This document shows, piece after piece, positions 43,945-55,876 of a stretch of DNA of 64,000 nucleotides. Both the position numbers and the translations under genes were made by a program. The stretch is taken from positions 3,400,501 to 3,464,500 of the forward strand of contig JAPNXP010000001.1 of the NCBI GenBank assembly GCA_028753945.1, given 5' to 3'. How positions within the stretch are numbered: position 1 is the stretch's first letter; the number at the start of each line of letters is the position of its first letter. The stretch comes from Hexactinellida sp. DTS-2022 (Eukaryota > Porifera > Hexactinellida). The notes beneath the pieces are model-generated. The model did no database searches. It worked only from the letters and a program-made list of their open reading frames with translations, and was not told the DNA's origin.

Positions 43945-46196
43945 ATGGATACAGTCGAACTCGAACAAATCCGTGAATATCTGAAGAAGAAAACTATCCC
44001 TTCAGAGTTGAAGAAGCAAAGGAGGAATAATTTCATTCGTAAGTGCAGTGTGTATAGAGTTGAAGAAGGAGACAAACTATTCAAGGTTAGCTGTTCTTTA
44101 CGTTGTAAAGTTGTCTATGGTTCCAACCGTTCCGCGTAATGCGTAAAATCCTCTCTTTTGTCAAGCTTTTTGCACAAGCCTTAGTTATCACACTTTACTA
44201 GTCACCCCCTAACTTGTTGGCGTAATGTTACATTATAACGAACCCTTCCAAACATTTATGCATGTTTGTGTTCCCTTATTAATAAATTAATAAATGAATT
44301 ACGAGTTAATTAATAAAAAAATAAGTATTTTTGATCTGAACACAAGAATTGGGTTTGAAATTCTGACGATCTGAAAATTAGTTATCTCATATTAATTTTT
44401 CAGTGTGTTCGCGATTCTAACGGAAGAGAAACGTTCCTCCAAGTACTAACTCAATCTGAAGTTTTGGAGATTATTCAGTACCACCATGATGTAACCCATG
44501 CTGGAATGCGAACCACGATTCATGCTATTCGCTCTAAGTACACTTGGATGGGATTATACAAAGACGTTGAAAATTATGTAAGCAATTGTGATCAATTATT
44601 TAAAACTATTGCCAGTATTTTTAGTTAAGATTATTCCTAGATCAAAACCTGTCATCAGTGTCAAATAACTGCTTCACTCCCACCCCAACCTCAACGAGAA
44701 CTTCAACCCATTTCACCACCTGAAGAACCTTGGAAACATTGTGGAATCGACCTTGTATGTGACATGCCGGCAAACTCCTTTGGATTTCACCACATACTAG
44801 TTATTGTATGTTATCTAACTAAGATTGTGGTTGCTCGTGCTCTGAAGACCAAGACAACCAAAGAGGTATTGAGCAAACTGCAGGAGATCTATCTTACCTA
44901 TGGTGTTCCTCACGTCATTCAACACGACCAGGGCCCAGAATTTACCAGCAAGGTGATATTGAATCTTATAGAGTTGGTTGTATCCTATCACTTTAATTAA
45001 TTGATAATATACTATCTGGACAATCAGATATACGTATTTGCATACAATAATCAAGTTCAATATAGATTTAATTAAGAATTAAGATATAAATAAATTGCCT
45101 TGTTATTTTTCTATGATATATCACGAAATACCTTAGCTTATAATGTCTATCATTTAAAAGGAATTCCAAATCTACCATCAAAAATTGTACGTAGACAATC
45201 GTAAGACCACCGCCTACCACCCTAAAAGTAATGGACTAGTAGAAGCGCACAACAAAATCCTCAAAACGTAAGTGAAATTCAGTTTTCACTAGTGAATTCC
45301 AATTTCTTACTACGTATTTAATTAGCAAAATCAATAAAATGAAATTCGAAAAGGATACTGAGTGGCCAGACAAGCTTCAATCTGCTGTATTTTCTATCAA
45401 CACTCAGTTCAAGAGAGCAACAGGCTCCACAGCATTTCGACTCATGTTTGGAAGAGAGTGCGATCCATTCCCCCTTCTGAACTTGATATCTGGAGCTCAT
45501 GAAGATACTGAAGGTCAACAAAATCATTTTTTTGATGATGAAGAAACGGTAGGTACTAATTTATGTTCTATTATTACACATTTTAAACTTAATATTTTAA
45601 CGTCAATTCCAGACTGGATCCATAGAAAGTTTAATTGCAGTTATTATTTACGTTTCTAGACGAACGATTATCCAATGGAAACACTATGTCCTTTTCAATT
45701 ACCTGATTTGAAGATGAATGGATCGATCAAATTGAAGATAATCGTTCTAGTGAAAGAATGTCAGCGCGGAATAACATCATGAAAGAGCAAAAATACAGAA
45801 GAATATTTTCGATCGCAAAGTCAAGCGTAATAGGTAGTGATATTTGTTATGTGATTTGCTTACTTAAATTGGAACTAAACCCGGATGTTAATGAAATATA
45901 CTTTCTACTACTATTGTAAATAATAACATTAATTATTCTGTTATTACGTAATTGATTATATTACATTGTGAAATAGATCTGAGTTTGAGGAAGGTGATTT
46001 GATTCTTGTTCAGAGCATCAAGAAATCAAAGAAACTACCTGGGACGAAAAACGAACAAAAGTTTCTTGGTCCATATACGGTTTCCGAAGTAACTCCTAGC
46101 CATCTAGTTACACAGAAAAATCCTGCTAGTGACAAAATGACAAAGATTCCAATTCACTTGTCACGAAAGTATCGGCAGAAAGATATCAAAGTAAGT
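43945..46196 (+). pseudogene. Ginger 2 integrase-like transposase exons
   Basis: Exon-like blocks with gt/ag borders: 43945-44083 (MDTVELEQIREYLKKKTI), 44403-44578 (zinc-finger His pair, HHDVTHAGMRTTIHA), about 44641-44953 (Cys pair CHQC; catalytic Asp in HCGIDLVCDMP; second Asp in IQHDQGPEFTSK), about 45164-45268 (Glu in NGLVEAHNK), about 45327-45548 (TGSTAFRLMFGRE), one less certain block, and about 45977-46191 (KFLGPYTVSE, the GPY/F module). The order and intron positions match Ginger 1. The OTU part expected after this is absent on both sides of the P element, so the gene is incomplete. A donor-like GTAAG at 46192 suggests further exons once existed. Confidence 0.75.
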
Positions 46197-46274
46197 TAAA
46201 GTTGTTGATTACTTATTCAGTAACTATTATTAGCAGGGTCAAATACGATATAATTATTTCAGCTGAGAGTGTCC

Positions 46275-46568
46275 GTTTATATAGCTTAGTATTATAATTA
46301 CAATAGTTACGCTATATAAGAGTACCTGCTATCTGGAATTCACCACTAGCTTAGGAATAGGAGAGTATATCAGCTAGGTTATAGCGGTACTGGTATAGTG
46401 TAGCTGTTGTATTGTATGTGTCTGGTTTATATAGTTTAATATTATAATTACAATAGTTACGCTATATATGAGTACCTGCTATCTGGAATTCACCACCAGC
46501 TTAGGGAGAGGAGAGTATTATCAGCTAGGTTATAGCGGTACTGGTATAGTGTAGCTGTTGTATTGTAT
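46275..46568. repeat. Tandem duplication, two ~147-bp units
   Basis: Units 46275-46421 and 46422-46568 share 'ttataattacaatagttacg', 'gagtacctgctatctggaat' and 'gtatagtgtagctgttgtat'. Non-coding, between the last Ginger 2 exon and P2. Confidence 0.88.
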
Positions 46569-46625
46569 GTGTCCTGTCTAAGTTGTGTGTATTTACAGGC
46601 TGACTAATAATTCTTCCCTCTAGCG

Positions 46626-46840
46626 CAGTGGTTCTCAACCGGGGGTGCACGCACCCCCTGGGGGTGCGAGGTACGATTCTGGGGGGTGCGGGAAAAGAGT
46701 ACAAGTTCTGTTTATAGTAAAAATCAACGATCTTACGTTTACCAGGGGGTGCGAGAGTTGATTTTGAAAGCTAAAGGGGTGCGGAAGTTGAAGTTGAAAG
46801 CTGAAGGGGTGCGGAAGTTTAAAAAGGTTAAGAAACACTG
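46626..46840. mobile_element. hAT MITE at the left edge of P2
   Basis: 215 bp with ends CAGTGGTTCTCAACCGGGGG and TTAAGAAACACTG and a perfect 8-bp duplication CTCTAGCG (46618-46625, 46841-46848). It landed across the target duplication of the P element. GGGGTGCG words repeat inside. Confidence 0.9.
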
Positions 46841-47129
46841 CTCTAGCGGGAACTTCGTAATACAGGATTTACAACTAACTTTAACCATGGATAACGAGTA
46901 GATGGCATTATCCATTAATAAATACACTTTTGAATAGGAGAGAATACTAATAATTCAGTTAATTCAACAAAAATAGGCGCAAACACACTAGTATTGATAA
47001 AATAGATTCACTAATTATGACTGAAATTTCTTTATTTTCCTGGTGTCTTAAACATTTGGTGTTCTTTTAGAAGATTTGAGTATCTTCAGTGAATTTAAAT
47101 TTCGAACTTTGTTTGCCAGAATGCAATTA

Positions 47130-50100
47130 GCAACCGTTAGAAGTATTTTTTTTAGTATATCCCATCTGACCCTATGACAATTGTCGCACTCTGTCCTCCA
47201 AAATTATGTCAAGGAGCATGTGTTTTCAATTTTCCGAATAGAGAGCGAAACCAGAATTCTACGTGGGGATGACGAAATGAATTTATTGAACAGCATTGAT
47301 TCTACTTCAATCGCAGTATAAATCTTCCAAAGAAGAAGACTTGCCTCGAGAACTTCCATTGCTGGATACTTTAAACCTCCACGATCCGTTACTTGTATAA
47401 GTAGATGTAATGTTGTCTTGATTTTCTAACTGGATAGAGTTGAGTTGAGTTAAACTAGAAAAACAATCTCCACATTTATCTTTTAATTTACTGTGGGTAG
47501 AATGAACGGCATATCCAGCTATAAATGACAACGCTTGAAGAACAGTTTCACTCACTTGTGGAAGTGGATTAGAGTTGTCCAAAATCGAAGAAAAATCTTC
47601 TAAAGGAGTACTTTGATCTGAATCTTCATCCAAAGTAAACGTGTTTAGAAATTCTTTAAGTGATAGTTCATCTGGATTTACCTTCTGAAATAACTTTAAA
47701 ATTGAGGAAAGTTTGAGTCTTCGTTCACTTTCAAGAATTTGGACAACTGATATATTATATTTGCTACCTGACATCTGTCGATACACGCCAAAATGGTGTT
47801 CAAGTGGATCGTTCTGAAGACGGGAGGAGAGAATATAAGTGAAACCGCATGTCTCGCTTGTGAGATAGTTAACTATTTGAGGTAGTGCTAAACAAGAATG
47901 TCTAAAGCTTGAGAATGTTTGTGGCGTTAACTTTCCAACCTTACCAGGAAGGAGTTTCCATATGTCCAGCCACTGAACAACTTTATCAAGAAATGAGAAA
48001 CGTCCATCATTATTAGTCAGAGGATTTGAATAAAAATCTCTCAAGCGTTTGCCTTTCATTGGACTGTTGACATTAAAAACTTTCCAAATTCGAATAATAA
48101 CGTCCAAAAATTCTTGAGTCTGAGTTCCTATAGCAGCAGCCTGCATTTCATTCTTTAGCCTAAAGGTAGCACAGGTCGAATCGCTAAACACTGCCAAAGC
48201 AAGATTAACGTTTTGCCTCTCTAAATTCGTAGGCCAGCAAACTTTTGCTGTTAATTTATGTGCTTGCTTTACGGTCGAGGAGTGCTCAAGCCTGTACTGA
48301 TTTCTGATATCTTCAAAGGAAGCTCTGGATATACTAGCTGGAAAATTTGAGTTCGAGATATCTTCAAAGGAAGGGAAAATAAAACTACAATCAGCATCAT
48401 GTTGGTTAAGCCAGTTGTTACGAATTGATTTTATGATGTGGACAAAATCAAAAATAAGAAACAAAGGGCGATTAGGGTCACAAGGGTGAGGAACTAATTG
48501 TTTAATCTCATGTTTGCTCGAGAATTGTTTAAAAAGCTTTTGATTAAGAGGCAAGTTATCAGAACACAATACCACAACATTGAGATTGCATTCCTCAACA
48601 TCAGCTATTACAGTTGTTACAATCTCAAAAATTTATTTTGCGTCTGTAGAGGCTAGAGGATATAGATGAACAATTTCACTCCATTTTTCAAACAGGCTAG
48701 TTACCATGAAAGCGAGTACAGTTTTTGCCGCTACTTGAACATTCGAGCTGGATGAGCCATAAAATTTTCCTCCTTTATAGCTAAAGTCGGATTGTACATA
48801 AACTTCATCAATGTTTAGCACTAGCTGACGTTGTTGTTTGGAAAAGTGTGCAGTAGATTTAATAAGAAACGCTTTGAATTCATACTCCAAACCAGAGTTT
48901 GAAGTAAGATTACGTAGAGTACTTTGATGGGGAAGAATAATACACTGAGAAGTTTGAAGAAAATTATAACAAGCAGGAGAAATAAGTTGGGCTTTTAAAG
49001 CAACTGCTAGAGTAAGGACATTGTATTTGTACCTCTGTTTGGGAAGTAAGATATTCTCGAGCTGGCATAGAATAAATTGGAGACGAGGAATTGCTGGTAA
49101 TAACTCATGTTCACTACGAAGTTCAAGCTTAGCGATTGAAGTTTGAATATTTAGGATAGCTTGTTTAACTTCTACTTCGACAGAAGCTGAATGGTAGTCC
49201 GAAATATCTTTGATTAATATATCAATCTCACGAATATCATTAACATGATGTAGAGATAATGCCACTTGAACCTTTCCATAAAAACCTAGAGAAACCATTT
49301 AGAAAAGTCTAAGGAATATCCCAAAAGAAGTACATTTAAGATGCGTGTGTTCTTTAAAATTTATTACATTTAGTTTTTATACGGACATGTCAATTATACT
49401 CAAGTTACTCAACTCCCGTTATATTGAAGTCCAAGGGACCTGAATATTCCTTCGATATAACCGTGTATTCGGACTAAGCAGGATGAAAATAAATGCATTT
49501 CGTAAGTACTCTGGGGGATTATCACAATTCGCTATAAGCGGTATTTCGTTATATCCAGCTTCGATATAACGGGAGTAGACTGTAACAAGAAAACTAACCT
49601 TTTGCGGAGAGGTTTGAATCAATAAGGATGTATGATTCAACATCTAGTATTGTCCCAGAAAGCCGAGGTTTGAAAAGCCCAAAGTTTGGACTGAGGAACA
49701 CCATAAAAACCAATTGTCCGGTAGAGAATAATTGCGAATCTTTATTTCAAGATCTTCAAATGTAGATAATGCGAAATACTCAACTTCAAGCTCATAATCA
49801 CGCTTGCTATCTCTCATTCCCTTAATAATAAAAATATTATGAAACATTATGTGAATTCCGAAATATAGAGTCCGAATGTATAACCTGATTATATTAATTA
49901 TTGAAGATGTTCCTAGGCAGGATTATGGAGAGTAAATACCTGTTGTAAGAATGATAACTCTTTTTTATCCCAGTCCAGCCGCTCAGGGATCGCTTCATCC
50001 GATGTCAAGTAATTAGGGAAGTCAAATATGCGAGGTATAGTACCAGGAAGGTAGGCCGGCCGTCTGGAAACTGTTTTTACTATACCATCTGGTTGAGGTA

Positions 50101-50305
50101 CATCAAAAGTCAAAAGCAGATCTTCTTGTCTAAAATGTTTGATGCAGACGTAAACTGTATCTAAACGAGAAACATCCTCCCGGCATATCTGCTTCACCCA
50201 TTGTTTCGCTAATTCAGGATCTTTTGGCAATGAAAAGACAGTGAAAGTTTCCTTTGAGCCTGGATAGTTGCTTTTGCAATTAGGCACTGAGCAACAATTT
50301 GGCAT
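47130..50305 (-). pseudogene. P2 THAP-type transposase, lightly broken
   Basis: The THAP block (50305-49913) starts MPNCCSVPNCKSNYPGSKET. It keeps the C-x4-C pair, the distal Cys-x2-His (VYVCIKHF) and a proline-rich AVPTAY-like tail (RRPAYLPGTIP). A second block (49847 to about 49583) gives DNWFLWCSSVQTLGF, with a pogo-like MITE (49399-49582) just after it. The main transposase block 49298-47307 is one frame with a single in-frame TAA at 48633-48635. It includes VLCSDNLPLNQ, RPLFLIFDFVHIIKSIRN, HHFGVYRQMSGSKYN and LESERRL, the same P-family landmarks as P1. A frame change near 47385 separates the last GGLKYP-containing C-terminal part (to about 47130). Two or three lesions in all. It is diverged from P1. 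Confidence 0.85.
49399..49582. mobile_element. Pogo-like MITE inside the P2 gene
   Basis: About 184 bp between TA dinucleotides (49397-49398, 49583-49584). The right end reads CTCCCGTTATATCGAAG inward from ACTG; the left end ACTCCCGTTATATTGAAG is slightly rearranged. It lies between two coding blocks, perhaps in an intron. Confidence 0.7.
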
Positions 50306-50597
50306 CGTGTTAAGCTAATCCAAGAACTTGAGTAAATAAATTAGCATTAGGTAAGAATAATTGAATAATCATGACTCATGAGCAATCAAAAATAGTACGT
50401 AGGAACTATCGAATAAAGAAATGTGTATGAACTGTTGTACAGAACCAAATAAATTAATTGCAATATTTATATACCAAAGTGAATTTAATTATTGTGGTTA
50501 TTTAAAATTGAGTATACTTTCATTACATCTTGTGGTTGCATAAATACTACCATCTACTTGTAATCCATGGTTATAGCAAAATATAGCCAGTTGTAAG

Positions 50598-52505
50598 GAT
50601 TTGTCCCCGGTTGAGCGAAACCCTTTTGAGCGATACCCAGTTTGGCGAACTCAGTTGAGCGAAACCTAATTGAGCGAAACCTAATTGAGCGAAACCTAAT
50701 TGGGCGAAACCGCATTAAACAATGCTATTATTCAATGAAACCTTAGTATTGAATAAGTTTAACTGAACTATTTTTTATGCTTAGTGATGATAATGAAACA
50801 CCAAAGGGATACCGTATCATACTTCATTTGTATAATTGAATTCACTATAAATTCGTTGAATTCTATCTATGAGGATATTTTCAACATGGCATCAAATTAT
50901 GAGACTACAAAAAGTGTCCAGCTATTGCTTTTGAAGGCTATTCCTACAGATTTGATAAATTTGTGTCCAGTAACACAAAAAAACGATGGCGGTGTCGTAC
51001 TAGGGACTGTAATGGATGTCTATATACTGCTAACAATATAGAAAATACTAATAGCAGACTTCAAATTTCTCATCGCGATCATTGCATTCCTGACCCAGAG
51101 GGAAAATGTATTGAAAAGGTGGTATCGGATCTAAAAAGCAAAGTTCTTACACAAGTAGTCCCGATCACAGCGCTGTATGACGAATCAGCTGCCATGCTCT
51201 CTCAAACTCCGACGATTGCATCACGCTTTCCTCTCTTCTGTCAGCTAGATTCTTCTCTTTATAGAGAGAGACTAAGTAATTTTCCTAAGCTTCCTACATC
51301 CATACTCGCTTTAGAACTGCCAAACTGTCTTTTACAAACAATTGCTGGTTCTAACTTCCATTTATATTCTTCTCCAACTAATGATATACTTATCTTCGGG
51401 ACTGAAAGTAATGTTAATAAATTATCTATGAAATCACACTGGTGTGTCGATGGAACGTTTAAAAGTGTACCTAGTTTATATATGCAACTTTTCAGTATTC
51501 ATGTATTCGAAGGAGATAAACTTATTCCACTTATCTACTGTTTACTTACATCTAAAACACGTGTAATGTATTCAGAAGTTTTTCGCTATCTCAAGGATAA
51601 GGCAAGCAGTTTAAATGTGGTCTTATCGCCCACTCTGTTGACATGTGATTTCGAAGCTGCACTTATTGCTAGTATTATAATAGAATTTCCAACTGCACAT
51701 ATCCGCGGGTGCTACTTCCATTTTACTCAAGCTATTTACCGACATGTACAGTCTCTAGGTTTATCTCAAGTCTATATTCACGATGAAAACAGCCGACTGG
51801 ACATACGAAAGCTACTAGCTCTTGCATTCGTTCCAATAGTGCAGATACCTCTAATATTTGAGAACTTAAAAAGTCAATGCTCTTCTGAATTACAACCACT
51901 TTTTGAGTATTTTGAAAGACATTGGATTAATACAGTCGATCTTGCACTCTGGAACATGCATGAGGTACAGCGGCGAACAAACAATAACCTCGAGGGATGG
52001 CATTTGCGTTTGAACCGAAGAGTTGGCAAGGCACACGCCAATATTTATGAATTCATTTCAAAACTAATTCAGGAGCAAGGGGTGACAGAAACACTTTTAG
52101 CACAAATCGGTGCTGGAAATATCAGTGTACGATCAAAAAATACAAAATATAAGCAAATTAATGAGAAAATAGAAATACTCACTAATTACTACAATTCTGA
52201 AAACATTAATGTCGATGAATTTCTTGTTGGAATAGCCCGGAATATATCCCAACCTACAAATATATCTCTATAATATTCTTCTTCCTTCCTAAGTACTTAT
52301 TCCAGATAACTTATAATTCTATGATGTTGTTATCCTAATTAATCTATTAAATTTATCTTAATATCTGTATTCAAATGAGTTTCGCTTAATTAGCTTCGCC
52401 CATTTGGGTTTCGCTCAAATAATGTTCGCTTAACTGGGTTTCGCTAAACTGAGTTTCGCTCAAATGAGAATGCTCAACCCAGTTTCGCTCAACTGGGTAA
52501 ACACC
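50598..52505. mobile_element. FLYWCH Mutator-like element (MULE) inside the P2 terminal repeat
   Basis: 1908 bp bounded by GTTGTAAG (50590-50597, 52506-52513). Both ends are arrays of the word TTGAGCGAAACC (left, about seven copies to 50715; right, complement, from 52375). The outermost bases are alike (GGATTTGTCCCC and GGTGTTTACCC). It holds one transposase gene. It was inserted in the right inverted repeat of P2, which is therefore older. Confidence 0.87.
50886..52273 (+). CDS. MULE transposase with N-terminal FLYWCH zinc finger
   Basis: Transposase of the MULE. The zinc finger reads FEGYSYRFDKF...RWRCRTRDCNG...ISHRDH, a FLYWCH-type C2H2 module. The catalytic core shows the DGTF block (WCVDGTFKSVPSLYMQL), the second Asp (LLTCDFEAALIAS), the Cys/His block (GCYFHFTQAIYRHV) and the Glu block (NNNLEGWHLRLNRRV). 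The frame from 50963 to 52273 (436 codons) is fully open. The most likely start, ATG at 50886 (MASNYETTKS), is in another frame, so one small indel near 50920 separates it from the finger unless a downstream start is used. The core is intact, so this may be a young copy. Confidence 0.87.
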
Positions 52506-53149
52506 GTTGTAAGTCCTGTATTACGAAGTCTATGCCTCTAGCCATTAATTTTGTAAATGCTTTTGTAAATTGTATTATTAATATAGTGTATTTTTGTAAT
52601 ACATTTGTGCTGATTTCGCATTGCAAACCTTGTTATAGTATTGTATAAGCATATTTGATATATGTATAGTTATGTTTAGTTTTGACTTGGGTTTAGTATT
52701 CCACATTTATTTAATCTGATCGGATCGTATTAACAGTAATCATGTTCAGACCGTATGGAATAGTATATTACAATACTTTGAAAGATACCTGGAGCAGAAA
52801 GAAATATTATCTAAAATAATAAAGATAAATTGTAAAATGAGTTCGGAAATTGCATTTATAGTAGCGTCTCAGTCTATCAGAGCAGAGCGCCTCAAAATAT
52901 CACAGCATAATTTGTAATAGAAAAAATACTAATAGAAAATAGAATAGATAGAATAGAATACAAAAATTAGAAGAAATAGAATAGAAAAAAATACTCAAAA
53001 ACTCAAAATACGCCAGTACTCAAAATACGATAGTACTCAAAATACGTCGATAAATTGGTTATCCATTGTTTCGGTACTGAAAAGTACTCAAAATACGACG
53101 GTACTCAAAATACGTCGAAACAGCACTATCAATGAACCACCACCAAATA

Positions 53150-53700
53150 TAGTGCCACCAAAGGAACATGCTGTCGGGACAGTCTGCAGTTTTGGATTTT
53201 TCTTTCTCCGTGGACGGTACTGGCCAGGGATTAATAGTTGATGTACTGAAAGTTGGCATGTAGGTGCGGTGTTCCGTCTAATTTGCACGTGGGGTTACGA
53301 TTTTTGATTAACACATTTTACACCTTTCAAAATTTGTCTGGTCCATAACTCAAGAAATGTTTACTAAACCCCGAAATTTTATTTCATCATCGGAATCGCC
53401 ATAAAATTCTGCGTCTGATTGGAAACGACAAATTTTGATAATGGGTTTAATTCATGCCATAAATGGAGGTTGAAATCTCTTTGTTTACTCACACTTCATT
53501 TTCAGTAAAGTCTTAAATCTAATTCCATTGTTTCAACTTGTAATAAATTTATTGATTTAACTTGTTAAATCTTTCACTATTGTTTCAGCTTACGATAATT
53601 ATATTGATTTAACTTCTGAATTCTTGCTGGCTTCTATTTAATTAATAGTAGTGTAACTATTTCTTGGATTAAAGCAAATAAAGTACAAAACGGAATTTGT
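53150..53700 (-). repeat. Family X repeat, copy X4
   Basis: Next to Ginger 2 on its right. It shares CCAAAGGAACATGCTGTCGG, 'ggatttttctttctccgt', AATTTGCACGTGGGGTTACG and TTTCAAAATTTGTCTGGTCC with X3 in reverse. The X5 copy lies across the Ginger. Confidence 0.7.
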
Positions 53701-54719
53701 GAGCTTAAATCAAACTAACCGTGGATTACACACAGTTGTTTAAAATTGCAGTTTATAGGAAATAGGCATTTGGGTTGCAGGTACTCAAAAGTGAAGTATT
53801 ATTGACATATAGGTTATTGATAGCTGGGAATTGAATGGCATTATCAAAAATGATATATGCAGTCTCTTAAGTTTAGTTTTGGTTGATTTATTGTAAATCA
53901 ATGAAATACAAATTTTTTGGTTTGTTAACAATCTTTTAATATCCACCCATGATTATTGTTCATATATCTTGAACATGGGGAATATTTCAGAAAAGTCCAG
54001 TTCCCAAGGAATAAAAGGATTTATACACTCATGTAAAGGTGGTATATGTTTACTGAATGAAATTATAATGTGTTTTAGAACTCATAGAATACTTAGATCA
54101 ATTTTTCTAGCATAGCAGTATCTGGTGCATCACACTAAATCACCTCCGAATTGTGCAAAACTAACTTACTTCAATTTCAAAAATCCAATATGAGTTCATA
54201 GCGCGTTGCGCTGATTGAAGAAATTGTCCTTAAGTGCTCAGTTGTTCTTATTATACAGTATTTGCCATACATTTGCTTAATATGTATTACTCCGGTTAAT
54301 TAATCGAACTCCAGATAGGGCGAACAGATTTACTGTCCGTTGGTGTTCGTATTAACGAGGTTCTACTGTATTTGTTTGTAAGTTCGGAGTTGATTGAAGA
54401 AACTGGATAGTTTCTGAATCTTATATTTTGCATATAGGGGTAACCTTTGGCGCCCGACGACAAGTTGAGGTCTCCATCTCGAAATTTCTCACAACTCATC
54501 AAGTTATGACTTGATTCTCACATTTCGAGAAGCATGAAAATTCACTTAATCGCACATAATTCAGCTATTATTAACGTTAGAAGTATTAATTAAACCTTGG
54601 TTCTGTTCTGCCGCGAAGCGACCTAGCAAGCGAAGCCTAATTACTAATAAATATTCATCTATATTTTTATTTTATTGAGAATATTTCATTTGAATGTTGA
54701 AAAAGAATTATACAGCTCA
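53701..54719. other. Intergenic with small repeat remnants
   Basis: A pogo-like end (GAGGTTCTACTG before TA at 54372) has no clear partner. A segment 54485-54555 (CACATTTCGAGAA, then GAAAATTCACTTAAT) matches 61228-61305. The phrase CGCGAAGCGACC occurs at 54612. No gene was seen. Confidence 0.5.
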
Positions 54720-55020
54720 CACTACTTGTGTACTCCCTTGGTCGTACTGAATATTATCTGTTAATCCCATATCGAAGTAGATATCTTCAGTATTCTGGAT
54801 TACTTCTGATATCTTCGGTTTAAGAGGGCGCACTGCAGCTGTATTTGTTCAGATAACAAACAGTCACTAAATGTGATTATAATAATCTTGGCTCCCAGAG
54901 AAATCGAAAATAATGTCAATCCATACGTATATGTTCCACGTTTTGGTTGGAGTTTCTTTTGCGGTTGAAGTGACAAGGCCGCTGTCATCTGACTGTATGG
55001 TAAATCCCTACCTTTAGTAT
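54720..55020 (-). pseudogene. Ginger integrase-like fragment
   Basis: Resembles Ginger 1 exon 3 (37687-37376): SQMTAALSLQPQKKLQP matches CQMTAALPPQPQKKLQP, and weaker similarity continues toward the second Asp region. Isolated and heavily decayed, with no ends visible. Confidence 0.7.
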
Positions 55021-55049
55021 ACAATAAAGTTATAATAAGGTATTTTAAA

Positions 55050-55602
55050 ATCATGTGCTATGAACTTTATACAATTCCCAACTGTGTGGCCAAGTGCTTA
55101 GCGCATTTACTAAGGGATGCGGTGAATACGTTTTAATTAATAACTGCAAATAGAATATTATTCAAATCTGCAAACTATAAATATCTATATATTAAGAGCG
55201 CAATTGTTGTTTGTGTGTTTGTTTGTTTGTCCAGAATTAATTGGAAAGACTACGAGTCTAGAAAGCTGAAAATTTTATACAGGGGTAATTTTGTACTGCG
55301 ACAACGATCTATTGGTTTTTGAAACAAAATAACGGGTTTATGACGTCACAGTTGCGAAAAACAGATTTTGTACTAGCTTCCCAATTTTGCTCCGATCTGT
55401 AGAAAATTCAAAGCATTAGACGTACACTAAATTTCTACACCTGATAGCAGTTAACGAATTCCCATTTTTCTTCTGATTATGACACAGTTAATTAATTAGT
55501 CCCTACACTAATCAACCATAAATAGTGTATCGTACCAACACAGGTATAGCAAAGTCAAGTGTAATAATCCAGTTTTAGCCAATTAAATTCGAGGGTTTTT
55601 TA
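55050..55602. other. Intergenic flank of Transib copy B
   Basis: Contains a GTTT microsatellite-like run (about 55206-55232). No gene recognised. Confidence 0.5.
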
Positions 55603-55645
55603 CACAGTGGCTAGTGGGTTATTTTGGAAGTTCACGGGAAGTAGG
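55603..55645 (+). repeat. Transib copy B, gene-downstream terminal signal
   Basis: CACAGTG, then 28 bp, then GAAGTAGGCA. The first ten bases CACAGTGGCT and GGGAARTAGGCA are shared with the downstream end of copy A. Confidence 0.78.
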
Positions 55646-55876
55646 CATTTCTTTGCTATATAGAGCAATGAAATGTATTATAAGTGTATAGGTTATCATA
55701 CTCAAAAAATCGAATTACACCCTCAGATTTTTTTATATGGCTTCAATTTTTTGGGTTATGACGTCATCATGACATATCATTTTCAAATAATTTTATTTTC
55801 TGATTTTAAGTTATGCAGTATCATGCACAGTACACAGTATAAACAATTACAGTTTGAGCTGTGTAGAAATAGACAA

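Larger units (their letters stand above)
46848..52534. mobile_element. P element P2 inside Ginger 2
   Basis: Left repeat from 46848 (GGGAACTTCGTAATACAGG, then CCATGGATAACGAGTAGATG) pairs with the right repeat ending at 52534, read inward as CATAGACTTCGTAATACAGG. The right repeat is itself interrupted by a MULE (50598-52505). The 8-bp target CCTCTAGC is at 52535-52542 and, split by the hAT MITE, at the left edge. Without the MULE and its duplicated target the element is about 3.77 kb. It encodes one THAP-type transposase gene on the minus strand. Confidence 0.88.
43590..53122. mobile_element. Ginger-type DNA transposon, copy 2, with nested P element
   Basis: 9533 bp, of which most is a nested P element. 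Inverted repeats of about 140 bp (43590-43730 and 52985-53122) start TGTTTCGACGTATTT and are built of the 17-bp unit CGTATTTTGAGTACTGT. The 4-bp duplication is GCAC (43586-43589, 53123-53126). TG..CA ends and a 4-bp duplication match Ginger 1, although the end sequences differ. It carries the integrase-like exons (43945-46196) but no OTU region. It is inserted at a junction between two X repeats. Confidence 0.87.

Noticed and set aside
32430-46196. Assigning the integrase-bearing units to Gypsy retroelements
   Set aside because: They have inverted ends with 4-bp duplications, introns, an OTU domain in one copy, and no reverse transcriptase or LTRs, so Ginger fits better.
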